The position numbers and the translations under genes are program-made. From positions 18,465,859-18,529,858 of the forward strand of contig OY743184.1 in assembly GCA_963555705.1 (NCBI GenBank): a stretch of 64,000 nucleotides of DNA, read 5' to 3'. This stretch comes from Ligustrum vulgare. Lineage: Eukaryota; Streptophyta; Magnoliopsida; Lamiales; Oleaceae. Every line of letters begins with the position of its first letter. Within the stretch, counting starts at the first letter, position 1. The notes beneath the pieces were generated by a model, which was not told the DNA's origin, ran no database searches, and saw nothing but the letters and a program-made list of their open reading frames with translations. Shown piece by piece: positions 30,920 through 43,401 of the stretch.

Positions 30920-31159
30920 ATCCAGAAGGCATTTACAAAGATTTACAGTGGGCTCGATCCCTAGGCTCTTACATAAAACGAAAAAGTAAACTAAAATCCT
31001 CCACCCGTTTGTAGTAAGCTGCCGGGGAAGAATACTGGTCCACCCCCTTGTGTCTATGTTTGGCAGGAGAAGGTGCCAGATGTCTGGCAGGAGAACAATT
31101 CTACTTTGGACATAGCATCAGAAAAGTTGTAATGGACTGGTTTTAAAGTCAACACTTAC

Positions 31160-31310
31160 TAGTTTCTCCCCTTCCTCTGCTGCAAATGCTGATACATTGA
31201 ACAATGCCAGAAGGGACAACGAAATCACCCAAATGCCACCACAAACCCTAATTCCATAGCTATACACACTCACACTGGACGAAGAAAATTTAATTTTACA
31301 AAGATTTCGC
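31160..31310 (-). pseudogene. possible first exon of a secreted host protein, cut off by the Tat-like element
   Basis: On the minus strand an ATG at about 31309 (M-R-N-L-C-K-I-K-F) leads into a signal-peptide-like segment (G-I-W-V-I-S-L-S-L-L-A-L-F-N-V-S-A-F-A-A-E). It then reaches a perfect donor-like GTAAGT near 31160 and the Tat-like sequence begins shortly after. I do not recognise the gene, and no downstream exons are seen. It could be chance. Confidence 0.25.
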
Positions 31311-31399
31311 ATGTGACTGGGGAATGAGAAATGCAAGAAGAGGGGCTTATACACAATTGGTGTGATGATACACGTGGAACTAGTGCGACATGGCAATGG

Positions 31400-31953
31400 G
31401 TACTGGAATGTGGGAGTGGACGTAGAGAATTGAAATATTTAGGTCCAACAGGGATTATTAGTGTCCTAAAAATGTGATTAGCATCCCTATTTTTTTTTTT
31501 TTTCCTTTTTTGCGAAAAGTCTCCAATTATTTTGCCATTTACACCTTCAAAATTATCAAATATCGTGAAAAGAGCCTCCACCGTCAAAGTCCGTTAATTC
31601 CCACTCCCTAAGTTAAAAAGAGTAAAAATAAAAAATTGTCCCTAACCTTTAAATTTCTTGTAATAATAGTCAATAACATATTAAACACATGTTTGACATA
31701 TTTAATTTGTAATCTACAAATGTTTGACTCACTAATATAATAAGCTCTATCTGGGACCAATTATTCAAATAGTGTAGTTTGTAATTGTAATTTTTTGAAA
31801 ATTTTGTGGTTAAAAAATAAGATATAATTTGGATTTTTGTGTAAATTATTTTATTGATAGAAAAAGTATTTGAAAACGAGTTTTATTAATAGAAGGTGTA
31901 ATTGACTTAGTTAAATTAAATTGAATTAAACTCGGGGGAGGAATTTCAATATA
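31400..31953. other. no gene recognised
   Basis: AT-rich intergenic sequence with a T-run near 31490-31503. No coding or RNA signal seen. Confidence 0.6.
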
Positions 31954-32457
31954 TAGTGATGACAAAAAAAAACTCGTTTTCGATCCGAATTCGATGGGGC
32001 CCCGACCCTAATGGAGCGAAAAAAACCGCCTCACGAGTCGATGGGGCAGATTTGAGTTTGATATCAATTACCTAAACGGGTTTCCCGGGGGGGGGGGGGG
32101 TAGGTTTTGGTTGACCCTCCCCGCAATTTACATTTAAAAAAACTAATTCAAAAAATGCAAACAACACGCTTTAATAATACAATTCCTTACTTATGATAAC
32201 ATCTTTGATTTTGTGGTGAATTGGGTGCTTGATTCCTTTTTTGACTTTCACTTCTTTTGAGTGGAAAAAAAGGTTAGAAATTTGAAGAAAAATATATTTA
32301 AGAAAAATAGGGTCGGGTCGGGTCGGGTCGGTCGCGAGGATGGGATGCCTCGTTTTGATTTAACGGATAATGGGGCAGGTATAGTTTTGATATTCTTCTC
32401 ATGGGGCAGGCACGAGGCGGAGGTACCCGCCCCGAACCAATCGCATTGTCATCTCTA
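31954..32457. mobile_element. hAT-type MITE (504 bp) with perfect 8-bp target duplication
   Basis: Terminal inverted repeats TAGTGATGACAA and TTGTCATCTCTA. The duplication TCAATATA is exact (31946-31953 and 32458-32465). The interior is GC-rich for the region, with a G-run near 32086-32100 and GGTCGGGTCGGGTC near 32310. It has no coding capacity. Confidence 0.9.
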
Positions 32458-32465
32458 TCAATATA

Positions 32466-32980
32466 CATTCATGAATTCGATTAAGCACTTTTATTGGAAT
32501 AAAACTTGAATCTGAAGTTAATATTATTACCTACGATGAAATCATAAGTCCCAAAATTTTTAAAATCATTTTAGAAAAACAAATTTCATCATTCGCAATT
32601 TATTACATATCATATTTAGTTTAATAATTTTAGATTTAAGTTTAATTTACTAAATCATCATTTGATTGTTCAAATAGAATTAGAACTGACACATTTCGAC
32701 ACTTAATTACAATTCTCATGGGAATGGTAATCTTTTGTCCACTATATTACTTGTCACGACCCGTACACTTGTGATTTTTTGCACGTTGCGTTTTATGTGA
32801 ACAAGAAGGTGTGGTTGAGAACAGGTTTTAAAAAATAAAGTTTATTCTGAATTTTTAAAGTGCACAATAAAAGATTTAACAAAAATTCACCACATTTAAC
32901 CTATTGGTAAAAAAATAATAATAATAAAAATTCAATAAAATAAACAAGAATACATTCTGACTGTACCTGAAATAAGCCTC
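32466..32980. other. no gene recognised
   Basis: AT-rich intergenic sequence. Nothing identified. Confidence 0.55.
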
Positions 32981-33139
32981 CGTTTGGTTTATTAATCGAT
33001 TTATAAACAACAAAATTTCTCAAACCACTTTTTAACCATTCAAATTTTCTCTTTTCACTTTTCAACCACACATTTTACTTCAAAATCATAAATAAATCAG
33101 TTTGTAAACCACTACAGTGTTATCAAATGGAGGCTTAGT
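32981..33139. mobile_element. MITE-like short repeat with inverted ends
   Basis: TAAGCCTCCGTTTGGTT at the left and TCAAATGGAGGCTTA at the right are inverted repeats. The interior (CACTTTTTAACCA, CACATTTTAC) is shared with 39590-39715, 48240-48395 and 50865-50960, so this is a dispersed family. Confidence 0.6.
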
Positions 33140-33329
33140 TAAGAGCTTGTTTGGTGTATGATGATTTTGAGGAATATTGAATTTTTTGAAAGAGTATGTT
33201 TAGTGCATGATGTTTTGGAGGAATTATGAAATTTAGAGAGAATATATGGTTCAAAAGTGTGAAATGTGATGACTCCCAACATAAAATGTGCATTCACATA
33301 TAATGAAAAATACTCAAAAAAGTAAAATA

Positions 33330-34475
33330 TAAAATTACGACTTCTATATTTCTTTTTAACAGCTAACTATTCATTTTCTAATTTTTTAATCTATTTGGGC
33401 GAAGTAAGATATGAACATGTGACTTATTCTGTACTTTACTATTTTGATTTGATAACTGAAATTGAGTTTACGGTTTTTTTATTTCTAAAAGTTGAAATGT
33501 TTACAATTTTCAAATTGTAAAATGAGATACAGAGGCTAATAGATATTTATAGAATTAATTTAACGACTCCCTGTATAGCCCTATAAGAATTTTTATTAAA
33601 TATCTTAATGCAATGATTAATATTTAAATATTTTAAACAAATATTTCATTTCTTTACGTGTAAAAAGAAAATACATTACGAACAAAATTTACCAAAACTT
33701 TAAAAAATAAAAAATTCCTCAAACTTAAATTAAATATTGCAATTTATTAAACTTACACGTGACAAACTTATACGCAACCCTATAATTAAATGAATGTAAC
33801 AAATAAATAATATGAAATACAAATTTTAATTAAATTTTATTTAATGAATATTACAAATATATAATTAACTTTATATACAAAAGATCATATATACATATCA
33901 ATTTATAAATGAGGTTTAACACACAAGACATAAGATTTTATCACTTTATTCGTATAGAATTGATTCTTCGAAAATAGATTTTTCAATGTTCATTCTCAAC
34001 TAAACATTCTTTAAAAGTCATTTTCCACAATTGCACATACTATTTTTGTGCATGCTAAATAAACATGTTGATCATATTATATTTTTAAATAGAATGATTT
34101 TGCTAACACCTTCTAGTTTACAAATTGAATTAATGATATCAGAACCTAAAGTTGTAGAGAATTAAATGACTTAATTGAATTTATTTAGAAATATCGAATA
34201 TCTATTATTTATTTTTTTCAGTTTGATAAGAAAAAAATTTAAATTATTCATTTAGGTCAAATTGAATTTAGGTAAGAAATTATAAGAATCAGTTTAGCAA
34301 TGAAATGAGATAAATTAAAAAGATTAGATGTTGGAAAAAATAAAAAGTATAAGTAAAACTTTTAATTTAGTATTTAAAACGATTATACGAATGATATATT
34401 TAGAGTTTGCTCTCATTTTTTAGTTTATATTAAACTTCTCATTAAGATCTTGGATTTGACACCCATATTGCATAT
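33330..34475 (-). repeat. inverted copy of 54315-55470
   Basis: About 1.1 kb reads as the reverse complement of 54315-55470 with scattered differences. Examples are the block around TTTAAATAGAATGATTTTGCTAACACC (34085-34115) and GACATAAGATTTTATCACTTTATTCG (33925-33950). Both copies are AT-rich and without ORFs. The second copy lies inside a Helitron-like element, so both are probably copies of one transposon. Confidence 0.75.
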
Positions 34476-34685
34476 TTTTCGAATCTATCTATATATAATA
34501 ATTGGATAACCGTCACCATTTTTACGTACACACTTTCTCGCCCAAAAAAATTTCTGAATAAGGAAATTTTTTCCAATAAAAAAAAAAAAAGAAAATAAAC
34601 AAGTATTAAATGCAATAATTTATAGTAAAAGTTATTATTAAATGTTGGTATTAAATGAAAGTTAATAATAAATGTAGGCCATTAC

Positions 34686-34722
<37 letters not shown>

Positions 34723-35337
34723 GTTGAAGTTTTAACAAAATATATGTAATCAATACATTAAAAATAAAATTGATGATAAATACAAATAAAATTAAAACAA
34801 ATTTAATACAAAAAATTTAATTAAGCGCCAAATTTTAAGACGCGTGTTTTTTTTTTTTTTTACTACGTTGAAGTGTTGTCTTTTTTTTTAAAAAAAAAAT
34901 CAAATTCGATAATATTTTTAAAAAAAATATTATTTGTACTATATTTTTTATTTTATATGATTGTATAATCAACAAATCATGAGTTCCAAAAAAAGAAAAT
35001 GTTTTGAGTACCGTGCAAGATATTATCATTTCTTTAATATACATATGTATGTGAGTGTGTTCGCGCTCACGGGTATGCGTAATCAATACATTAAAAATTA
35101 AAATACATCTATATACAATAATAGGATAATCGTCACCATTTTTACGCATACACTTTCCCGTACAAAACTTTTTCTAAATAAGGAAATTTTTTTCAAAAGA
35201 AAAAAAAAGTATTAAATGCAATAATTTATAAAAGTTAGTATTAAATGTTGGTATTAAATGAAAGTTAATAATAAATGTGGGTCATTATTGTGTGTGTGTG
35301 TGTGTGTGTGTGTGTTTTGAAGTTTTTATAAAATACT

Positions 35338-35363
35338 AGTATTCGTACCCGTACGTTGTACGG
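35338..35363 (-). other. Helitron-type 3' terminus
   Basis: On the minus strand CCGTACAACGTACGG is a hairpin followed about nine bases later by CTAG and then T. This is the classic 3' end of plant Helitrons and marks an element on the minus strand ending here. Confidence 0.6.
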
Positions 35364-36339
35364 AACAAAAAAAAAATTATAATTATTAATTAATGAATAA
35401 CTAACTAAATATATTCAATAATTAATGAAAATGTGAGAAATATATAACAAAAATAATTAAATTCATATATTATGGGAAAGAATATGAAGAAACAAAAAAA
35501 TATTCAATAGCAAAATTCAATGTAAATTAAAAAAATTTCTTTAAAATAATAATTGTGGTTCATAATTTTTAAACAATTACGATTCATGGTCATTGCATAC
35601 AATACAATTAAAAAGAAATGTATATTATAGGAGAATATATGATTAAAAAGTAGAGATTTTTATATATCATGTATAAAATACCTCATTAATAAAATATAGT
35701 TAAAAACGAATTTTAAAAAATGAGATGTGAATTAATGAATGCCAAACATAATTCAAAGAATGATTATAGGAAAAAAATGTTTTCCCAAAGAATGAATAGA
35801 CATAATTTCTTTATTGGACTTTATTATATCAATCCTTAAAATTTAGGATATTAAAAATTTCCAATTAGATCGTGCAGAACATCAATCAATACATGAAAAG
35901 GAATTGCACGTGTATTAAATTTATTTATGGAAAATAATAATATTTTTTATTTCTTGCGTTAATGTTGCTCAACGTTACAAATAATATTTTTGTAGATATT
36001 TTTAGTAATGTCAAAATATAATAATGATAAAAAAAATCTATTTCACAAAAGGAAATTGGTTTTTTTTTTTTTTTTTACATTCTTGAATGTTACATAATTT
36101 GTTCTTGAAATCCATATAAAAATGATCCAACTAATGAATCATGTATTATAGAATTGATTAAACAATTTGTTAGTACCAATGCACTGATTCTCGTGTAGTG
36201 GGGAATGAATGTTAATGCAATGATGCTGATATAATTGATATTTAATGATCTCAAGTCAAACAAATAAATTCCATATTTTGACTCGAAAAAAAAATGATGT
36301 CAGCAGTTTTGACGGGAAAACTTGGGTCAACTATCTTGT

Positions 36340-36344
<5 letters not shown>

Positions 36345-36409
<65 letters not shown>
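36345..36409. repeat. (AT)n microsatellite
   Basis: About 65 bases of alternating AT. A similar tract lies at 39116-39171, and TG/GT tracts lie near 35288-35315, 37345-37369 and 39740-39773. Confidence 0.95.
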
Positions 36410-36415
<6 letters not shown>

Positions 36416-36689
36416 TATGATTAAGATATGTAATCAATACATTAAAAATTAAACTTAATCAAAAATTAAAATACATTAAAAAGAAAATTGGTGATAAATA
36501 CAAATAAAATTAAAACAAATTTAACACAAAAAATTTAATTAAGCGCCAAATCTATCTATATATAATAATAGGATAACCGTTACCATTTTTACGCACACAT
36601 TTTTCCACCCCAAATTCTTTCTAAATAAGGAAATTTTTTCCAAAAAAAAAAAGAAGAAAAAAAACAAGTATTAAATGTAATAATTTATA

Positions 36690-36950
36690 CTCCCTCCGTG
36701 TCAATTATATAGGCTGCATTTCTTTTTTCGTTTGTCCCAATTATATAGACATGTTTCTTTATTGAGAATTATTTGTTTTGATTGTTTACCAATGTACCCC
36801 TATTTATTACTTACAATATAATAGTTTTGATATTAAATAAGGGTAAGTTGGAAATTTTCTTTACAAAAATTACTTTTTCAATGACATTAAATATGTTTTC
36901 TTAATCTGTGTGAAAAGTCAAACAAACCTATATAATTGGGACGGATGGAG
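36690..36950. mobile_element. Stowaway-type MITE (261 bp)
   Basis: Terminal inverted repeats CTCCCTCCGTGTCAATTATATAGG and CCTATATAATTGGGACGGATGGAG, flanked by the TA dinucleotide (36688-36689 and 36951-36952). This is the canonical Tc1/mariner-type Stowaway signature. It is inserted in one unit of the Helitron-like array. Confidence 0.92.
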
Positions 36951-39113
36951 TAAAAGTTAGCATTAAATGTTGGTATTAAATAAAAGTTGATATTAAATGA
37001 AAGTTAATAATAAATGTGGGTCATATATATATATATATGTATGTTGAAGTTTTTATAAAATATATGTAATCAATACATTAAATATTAAACTTAATAAAAA
37101 ATTAAAATACATTGAAAAGAAAATTGGTGATAAATACAAATCTATCTTCTATCTTCTATATATAATAATAGGATAACCGTCACCATTTTTACGCACACAC
37201 TTTCTCGCCCAAAACTTTTTCTAAATAAGGAAATTTTTTCCAAAAGAAAAAAAAGGTATTAAATGCAATAATTTATAAAAGTTAGTATTAAATGTTGGTA
37301 TTAAATGAAAGTTAATAATAAATGTGGGTCATTATTATATTTTTGTGTGTGTGTGTGTGTGTGTGTGTTAAAGTTTTTATAAAATATATGTAATCAACAC
37401 ATTAAAAATTAAACTTAATCAAAAATTAAAATACATTAAAAGAAAATTGGTGATAAATACAAATAAAATTAAAATAAATTTAACACAAAAAAATAATTAA
37501 GCGCCAAATTTTAAGATGCGTGTTTATTTTTTTCCTACGTTGTAGTGTTGCCTTTTTTTTTTTTAAATTTCAAATTCGATAATATTTTGTAATAAAATAT
37601 TATTTGTACTATATTTTTTTATTTGATACGATCGTATAATCAACAAATCATGAGTTCCAAAAAAAGAAAATGTTTTGAGCACAGTGCAAGACATTATCAT
37701 TTCTTTAATATACATATGTATGTGAGTGTGTTCGCGCTCGCGGGTAAGTGTAATCAATACATTAAAAATTAAACTTAATCAAAAATTACAATACATCTAT
37801 ATATAATAATAGGATATTAAATGTTGGTATTAAATTAAAGTTAATAATAAATGTGGGTCATTATTATGTGTGTGTGTGTGTGTGTTGAAGTTTTTATAAA
37901 ATATATGTAATCAATACATTAAAAATTAAACTTAATCAAAAATTAAAATACATTAAAAATAAAATTGGTGATAAATATAAATAAAATTAAAACAAACTTA
38001 ATACAAAAATTTAATTAAGCGCCAAATTTTAAGACGCGTGTTTATTTTTTTATTTTTCCTACGTTGTAGTGTTGCCTTTTTTAAAAAAAAAATCAAATTC
38101 GATAATATTTTGTAATAAAATATTATTTGTACTATATTTTTTATTTGATATGATTTTATAATCAACAAATCATGAGTTCCAAAAAAAGAATATATTTTGA
38201 GCATCGTGCAAGACATTATCATTTCTTTAATATACATATGTATGTGAGTGTGTTCGCGCTCGCGGGTATGTGTAATTAATACATTAAAAATTAAACTTAA
38301 TAAAAAATTAAAATATATCTACATATAATAATAGGATAACCGATACCATTTTTACACACACACTTTCTCGCCTAAAATTTTTCCTAAATAAGGAAATTTT
38401 TTCCAAAAGAAAAAAAAGTATTAAATGCAATAATTTATAAAAGTTAGTATTAAATGTTGGTATTAAATGAAAGTTAATTATAAATGTGGGTCATTATTAT
38501 ATGTGTGTGTGTGTGTGTATATATATACATATGTATGTATGTTGAAGTTTTTATAAAATATATGTAATCAATACATTAAAAATTAAACTTAATCAAAAAT
38601 TAAAATACATTAAAAAGAAAATTGGTGATAAATACAAATAAAATAAAAATAAATTTAATACAAAAAATTTAATTAAGTGCCAAATTTTAAGACACGTGTT
38701 TATTTTTTTCCTACATTGTAGTGTTGTCTTTTTTTTTTTTTTTAAATTTCAAATTCGATAATATTTTGTAATAAAATATTATTTGTACTATATTTTTTAT
38801 TTGATATGATTGTATAATCAAAAAATCATGAGTTCCAAAAAAAGAAAATGTTTTGAGCACCGTGGAAGACATTATCATTTCTTTAATATACATATGTATG
38901 TGAGTGTGTTCACGCTCGCGGGTATGTGTAATCAATACATTAAAAATTAAACTTAATCAAAAATTAAAATACATTAAAAAGAAAATTGGTAATGAATACA
39001 AATCTATCTATATATAATAATAGGATAACTGGTACCATTTTTATGCATACACTTTCCCGCCCAAAATTCTTTCTAAAAGTTAGTATTAAATGAAAGTTAA
39101 TAATAAATGTGGG

Positions 39114-39174
<61 letters not shown>

Positions 39175-40329
39175 GTATGTATGTATGTATGTATGTATGT
39201 TGAAATTTTTATAAAATATATGTAATCAATACATTAAAAATTAAACTTAATAAAAAATTAAAATACGGAAAAATGAAAATTTGTGATGAATACAAATAAA
39301 TTTAAAATAAATTTAATACAAAGAATTTAATTAAGCGCCAAATTTTAAGACGCGTGTTTATTTTTTTCGTACGTTGATTAGTGTTGTCTTTTTTTTTTCT
39401 TTTTAAATTTCAAATTTGATAATATATTGTAATAAAATATTATTTGTACTATATTTTTTATTTGATATGATTGTATAATCAACAAATTTTCATGAGTTCC
39501 AAAAAAAATGTCTTGAACAACGTGCAAGACATCCCTTGTTTGATCCCCATTCTTTTTCATAAAAAATACAACTTTTTTCTACAGTAATCAATCTCAACCA
39601 ATCAAAAAAGTCAAGCCCACAATTTTTTACTTTTCAAACCACTTTTTAACCATTAGATTTTCAAAACCCAACTTTTTATCAAAAACTATCTACATCAAAG
39701 TTCAAACAAGGGCTATATTTCTTTAATGTTATATGTGTGTGTGTACGTGCGTGTGTGTGTGTGTGTGTGTGTGTTGAGGCATTTATAAAATATATGTAAT
39801 CAATATATTAAAAATTAAACTTAATAAAAAAATTAAAATATGTTAAAAATGAAAATTGGTGATGAATACAAATAAAATTAAAACAAATTTAATACAAACA
39901 ATTTAATTAAGCACCAAATTTTAAGACGCTTGGTTTTTTTTTTTTTTGATTAGTGTTATCTTTTTTAAAATTTCAAATTCGATAATATATTATAATAAAA
40001 TATTTTTTTTACCATATTTTTTATTTGATATGATTGTATAATCAACATATTTTCATGAATTCTAATCATAATCATGGATAGAAATCTCATGCATCGCACT
40101 GGTGTGATACCGGTTCAAATAATGCAAAAATATCAAAACAAAAGAAAATAATCTATAATTTGACATTTTATAAATATTTTTTTTACAAATCCATAAATTA
40201 TTTAATATATGCATTAATTGTACTTTCCTAATTTATGTATTAAAATAAATTGATAAAAATAAAAAATTTCCGAAAATGACAAGTGAAAATAGACGGGAAA
40301 CTATGTGCTTAAAATTGCGACGATTTTCC

Positions 40330-40382
<53 letters not shown>
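40330..40382. repeat. (TTA)n microsatellite
   Basis: About 17 copies of ATT/TTA. Confidence 0.95.
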
Positions 40383-40387
<5 letters not shown>

Positions 40388-40444
40388 GTATAAATTTATC
40401 CCATAATCGCTTTCATCATTACTCATTTTCAGCCGCTTCTCTCC

Positions 40445-40590
40445 AAAATACACAATTTCTCAAATTTACACAAATCTTCACACTCTTTCCATAATTGAAA
40501 GTTTGAGAACTTTAGAACAATGGTATCAAGTTACACAAATCTTCACTCTCTTTTCATAACCGAAAGCTTGAGAATTCTAGAACAATTGTA
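40445..40590 (+). repeat. two-copy 65-bp tandem repeat
   Basis: CAAATTTACACAAATCTTCACACTCT... and CAAGTTACACAAATCTTCACTCTCT..., each continuing through GAAAG-x-TTGAGAA-x-TTTAGAACAAT. No coding sense. Confidence 0.8.
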
Positions 40591-40616
40591 AAATAATCAA
40601 AGAACAACTTAAAAAT

Positions 40617-43268
40617 TGTAACACCCCAAGTTCAAGAATCTTAAACCTAGGTGTTAACTCTCCTTTTTCTTTTAATGCGGAAATAAATCGTTTAAACATT
40701 AAAATGCGGAATTTAAATATCGTTTACACGACAAAAATGTTCATTTATCTATTATAAAATTTTAGCGAAATTTCGGCAGAGTCTCCTCTATAAATTGGAC
40801 ATAGCCAACCTGTAGAGGAGCATCAAAACCATTTATAAATACACATCACAACTCACTCCATCCCAAACATCATCCAAACCATTATAATAAGTCCCAAACT
40901 CCTCAACAATACAATTCCAAGTAAATAAACTTTAACAAATGAAATAAGAGGTATTTTAACCTCAATAATACATGAATTAAAGGATTAATAATTAGAAATT
41001 GAAATAAATTCTAATCTAACTTTATTTTAAAAGAGTTGATGCGGGTATAGCCTGAGTCAGCTGCCGAGTGCTCTCCTCGGATCACCTAACTTTCATCACC
41101 TGAAATGTTGGGGAGGGATTGGGGTGAGCTAAAGCTCAGTAAGTAAACTGTATGCATGAATGCATGCTTATGACATGAATGCTTTAAAAATTTCATATAT
41201 GTATCCCCATTTACTTTACTTTCCAAAACTTTCAAACTTTTCAAACTTTCATTTCATTTCAAAACTTTCACTTCATTTCCAAACTTTCACTTACTTTCCA
41301 TCGTGAGCTCACTTGGTGTAACTTCTAGTCAATCAGAATACAGTGGGCAATGACTTATTTGGAACCAGATTACATGCGCATTTCCACCGCAAAGCGGTTT
41401 AACATTCACTTTCCCACCGCAAAGCGGTTTAACATTCACTTTCCCACCGCAAAAGCGGTTTAACAGTCCACCGTAAACGGTTGAACATTCCGTCGCAAAG
41501 CGACTTAATTCGGGTACGCCGGTCCCCCGCGCCCCATTTCCCACTCGCAACTTTCATGAACTAGAAGTACACCCATTCATTCTTTCAAAAACTTGGGATA
41601 CATAACTTTTGAACAAACTTGCACCTTGATACATTTCTTTCATTTAAAACATTTGACTTCCCAATTTCGATGTCAATGCATGCTTTATGATGAAAGGACA
41701 TGATAATGTGCATGCTTGAACATTCTTCTCAATAACACATACTTTCATAACGTAAATGAAATTCATCAAGGCAAGTAAGTTGCAAGACAATCATTTACAC
41801 ATAACTTTCACATTTACATTCAACTTTGATGAAAATAGGGGCAAGTTTACTTACATGACGTCCTTAGCATTTACCGTTATCTGGATTTGCAAGTGGAGGA
41901 GCCTCGACTGCCCGTGTCGTCAATGTACCAACAATCCTAGTTATATTCATTCATTAAATAAAATATACTTTTATTAGCATTAACCCCCGTAATTGAAATT
42001 GACCAATTAAAATTCGAAATCATCACTGAGTAAAAATTAATAAAAAACATTCAGAGTCCCTTAATATTTCAAAAATTACCATTATGCTTCAACTTAACTA
42101 GCAGTACCATTTAAAAGACATAACTTACGGATTTAGAAACTTGAAACTTCACACACGCACATTATCCAAAATTTGAAATCCACAATTGAGGTTAAAAATT
42201 CTGTGACTCACAATTTGATTCAAACACGTCCAAATACATTTACTCAAATCTCAAACCAAATTCTAACTTTGGAATTTACTTATTTATAAATCAACATATA
42301 AACTAAACAATTAACTAACACAATTGAATCTATATTTATACCCCTTTCTAGCTCAAAAATGAAACTAAACATTTTTGACATTTGGAAATTTATCTACAGA
42401 CTAAAATCTGAAATTATACATGTGCCCACATAAAAATCCAATTTTTTATATATTTACATATACCTATACATATATAATAACATACACATTCCCATTCATC
42501 AATACTCACACACTTAAACATCAAAAATTTCTAAATTTATGGTATAATTCGGATTCAAAAATTATACATCCATGATGAACATTACTAAAACCCAAGATTT
42601 GCCTAAAATTCGAAATCTACATACACATAGAATCTGAAAAATCTGAAAATTTTACATATATACATACACAGTAATGTATGTCTACACCTAATATCTTGAT
42701 AGTTCAACTGAATTTATACATAAATACAATATATACATATAATTCCATATATACAAACAAAAATCCCATGTGTGTGTTGCGTGTGAGTGTGTCCGTGAGT
42801 GGGGGTGTGTGCGGGCTCGGGTATGTGTGTGTGTCGTGAAGAAAAAAAAGGGGAAAAGAGGGTGGTCTTACTACTGGTGGGAGGCGGCGGTCGGCGGTAG
42901 TTGCCGGGGAAGGAGAGAAGCCGAGAGACGGAGAGGAGAGAGCGCAGAGACGGAGAGAGCTCGGGTGAGAGGGTGAGAATGAGGGTTAGGTTAGGGTTTA
43001 GGTGTAATCTTTAAGATATTTGCAATTTAGTCCCTCATTCTCATAAATTAGTAATGCAGGCTTATAACTTTCAATTAACATTCCAAAGGGTCACCAAACT
43101 TTTCTCAACTTCAATTTAATGCAATTTAGGCAACTTACTACTCAATAAAAATAAAATTCGCAAGTAACAATTAAAATAAACAATTAGACATAGAATTGTA
43201 CGTAAACAATTTATAAACTTTTTTAATTGGTACATTGATCGAAGCGGCGTCCAAGTCCTTCCACTGCA
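40617..43268 (-). repeat. solo LTR of Tekay/Del-like gypsy element (about 2.65 kb)
   Basis: On the minus strand it ends GGGGTGTTACA at 40617 and may start TGCAGTGGAAGG at 43268, with AAAT on both outer sides. The block TTTACTTACTGAGCTTTAGCTCACCCC (near 41120-41150, minus) is typical of this LTR group. A GT/CG-rich stretch at 42760-42990 produces spurious ORFs. No internal genes are present. The right boundary is tentative. Confidence 0.55.
41386..41504. repeat. five short hairpins with covarying stems
   Basis: ACCGC-AAA-GCGGT (41386 and 41416), ACCGC-AAAA-GCGGT (41446), ACCGT-AA-ACGGT (41470) and GTCGC-AAA-GCGAC (41492), with spacers based on TTAACATTCACTTTCCC. Stems stay paired although their sequence changes. 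Confidence 0.85.
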
Positions 43269-43401
43269 AAATAATTCAACTTGTTATCAATAATAATTGT
43301 CAAATAAATTATTCATCATAAAAATTTAGGTGGCATTCAAGAAAGCACGCAAAACGAAAAGTGGTCTTACAAAAATAGACCATAAAATTGAATCCCAACG
43401 T

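Larger units (their letters stand above)
25727..31110 (+). mobile_element. Tat-like Ty3/gypsy element, internally deleted, 3' truncated
   Basis: Order: 5' LTR (25727-26391), primer site, gag, large deletion, integrase, non-coding region with 98-bp tandem repeats, then antisense ORFs. The block ATTGGCACCATCTGTGGGAAG after the LTR and the presence of antisense ORFs between pol and the 3' end fit the Tat lineage. Protease, RT and RNase H are missing. No 3' LTR was found before the sequence changes character near 31110. Confidence 0.75.
34485..40075 (+). repeat. tandem array of Helitron-like units
   Basis: Units begin (A)TCTATCTATATATAATAATAGGATAACCGTCACC and recur near 34490, 35105, 36548, 37155, 37795, 38318 and 39003. 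Each runs through ACGCACACACTTTC, GTATTAAATGCAATAATTTATA, AATAAATGTGGGTCATTATTA, a TG or TA microsatellite and AATTTAATTAAGCGCCAAATTTTAAGACGCGTG. Most then continue through CAACAAATCATGAGTTCC. The spacing of about 520-1,440 bp varies because of indels and insertions. There is no coding content. Assignment to Helitrons is based on a 3'-hairpin-plus-CTAG end at 35338-35363 and on matching elements at 51877-55765. Confidence 0.65.

Noticed and set aside
32281..32509. 82-aa plus-strand ORF with V-G-S-G-R-V-G
   Set aside because: It reads through the GGGTCGGGTCGG interior of a hAT-type MITE.
34835..39560. Repeated small minus-strand ORFs with the motif T-R-E-R-E-H-T-H-I-H
   Set aside because: They recur because the tandem array units recur. 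They are AT-rich, interrupted at different points and lack any domain.
42770..42976. Cys/Val/Arg-rich 68-aa ORF
   Set aside because: Translation of a GTGTGT microsatellite and GAGA-rich DNA inside a solo LTR.
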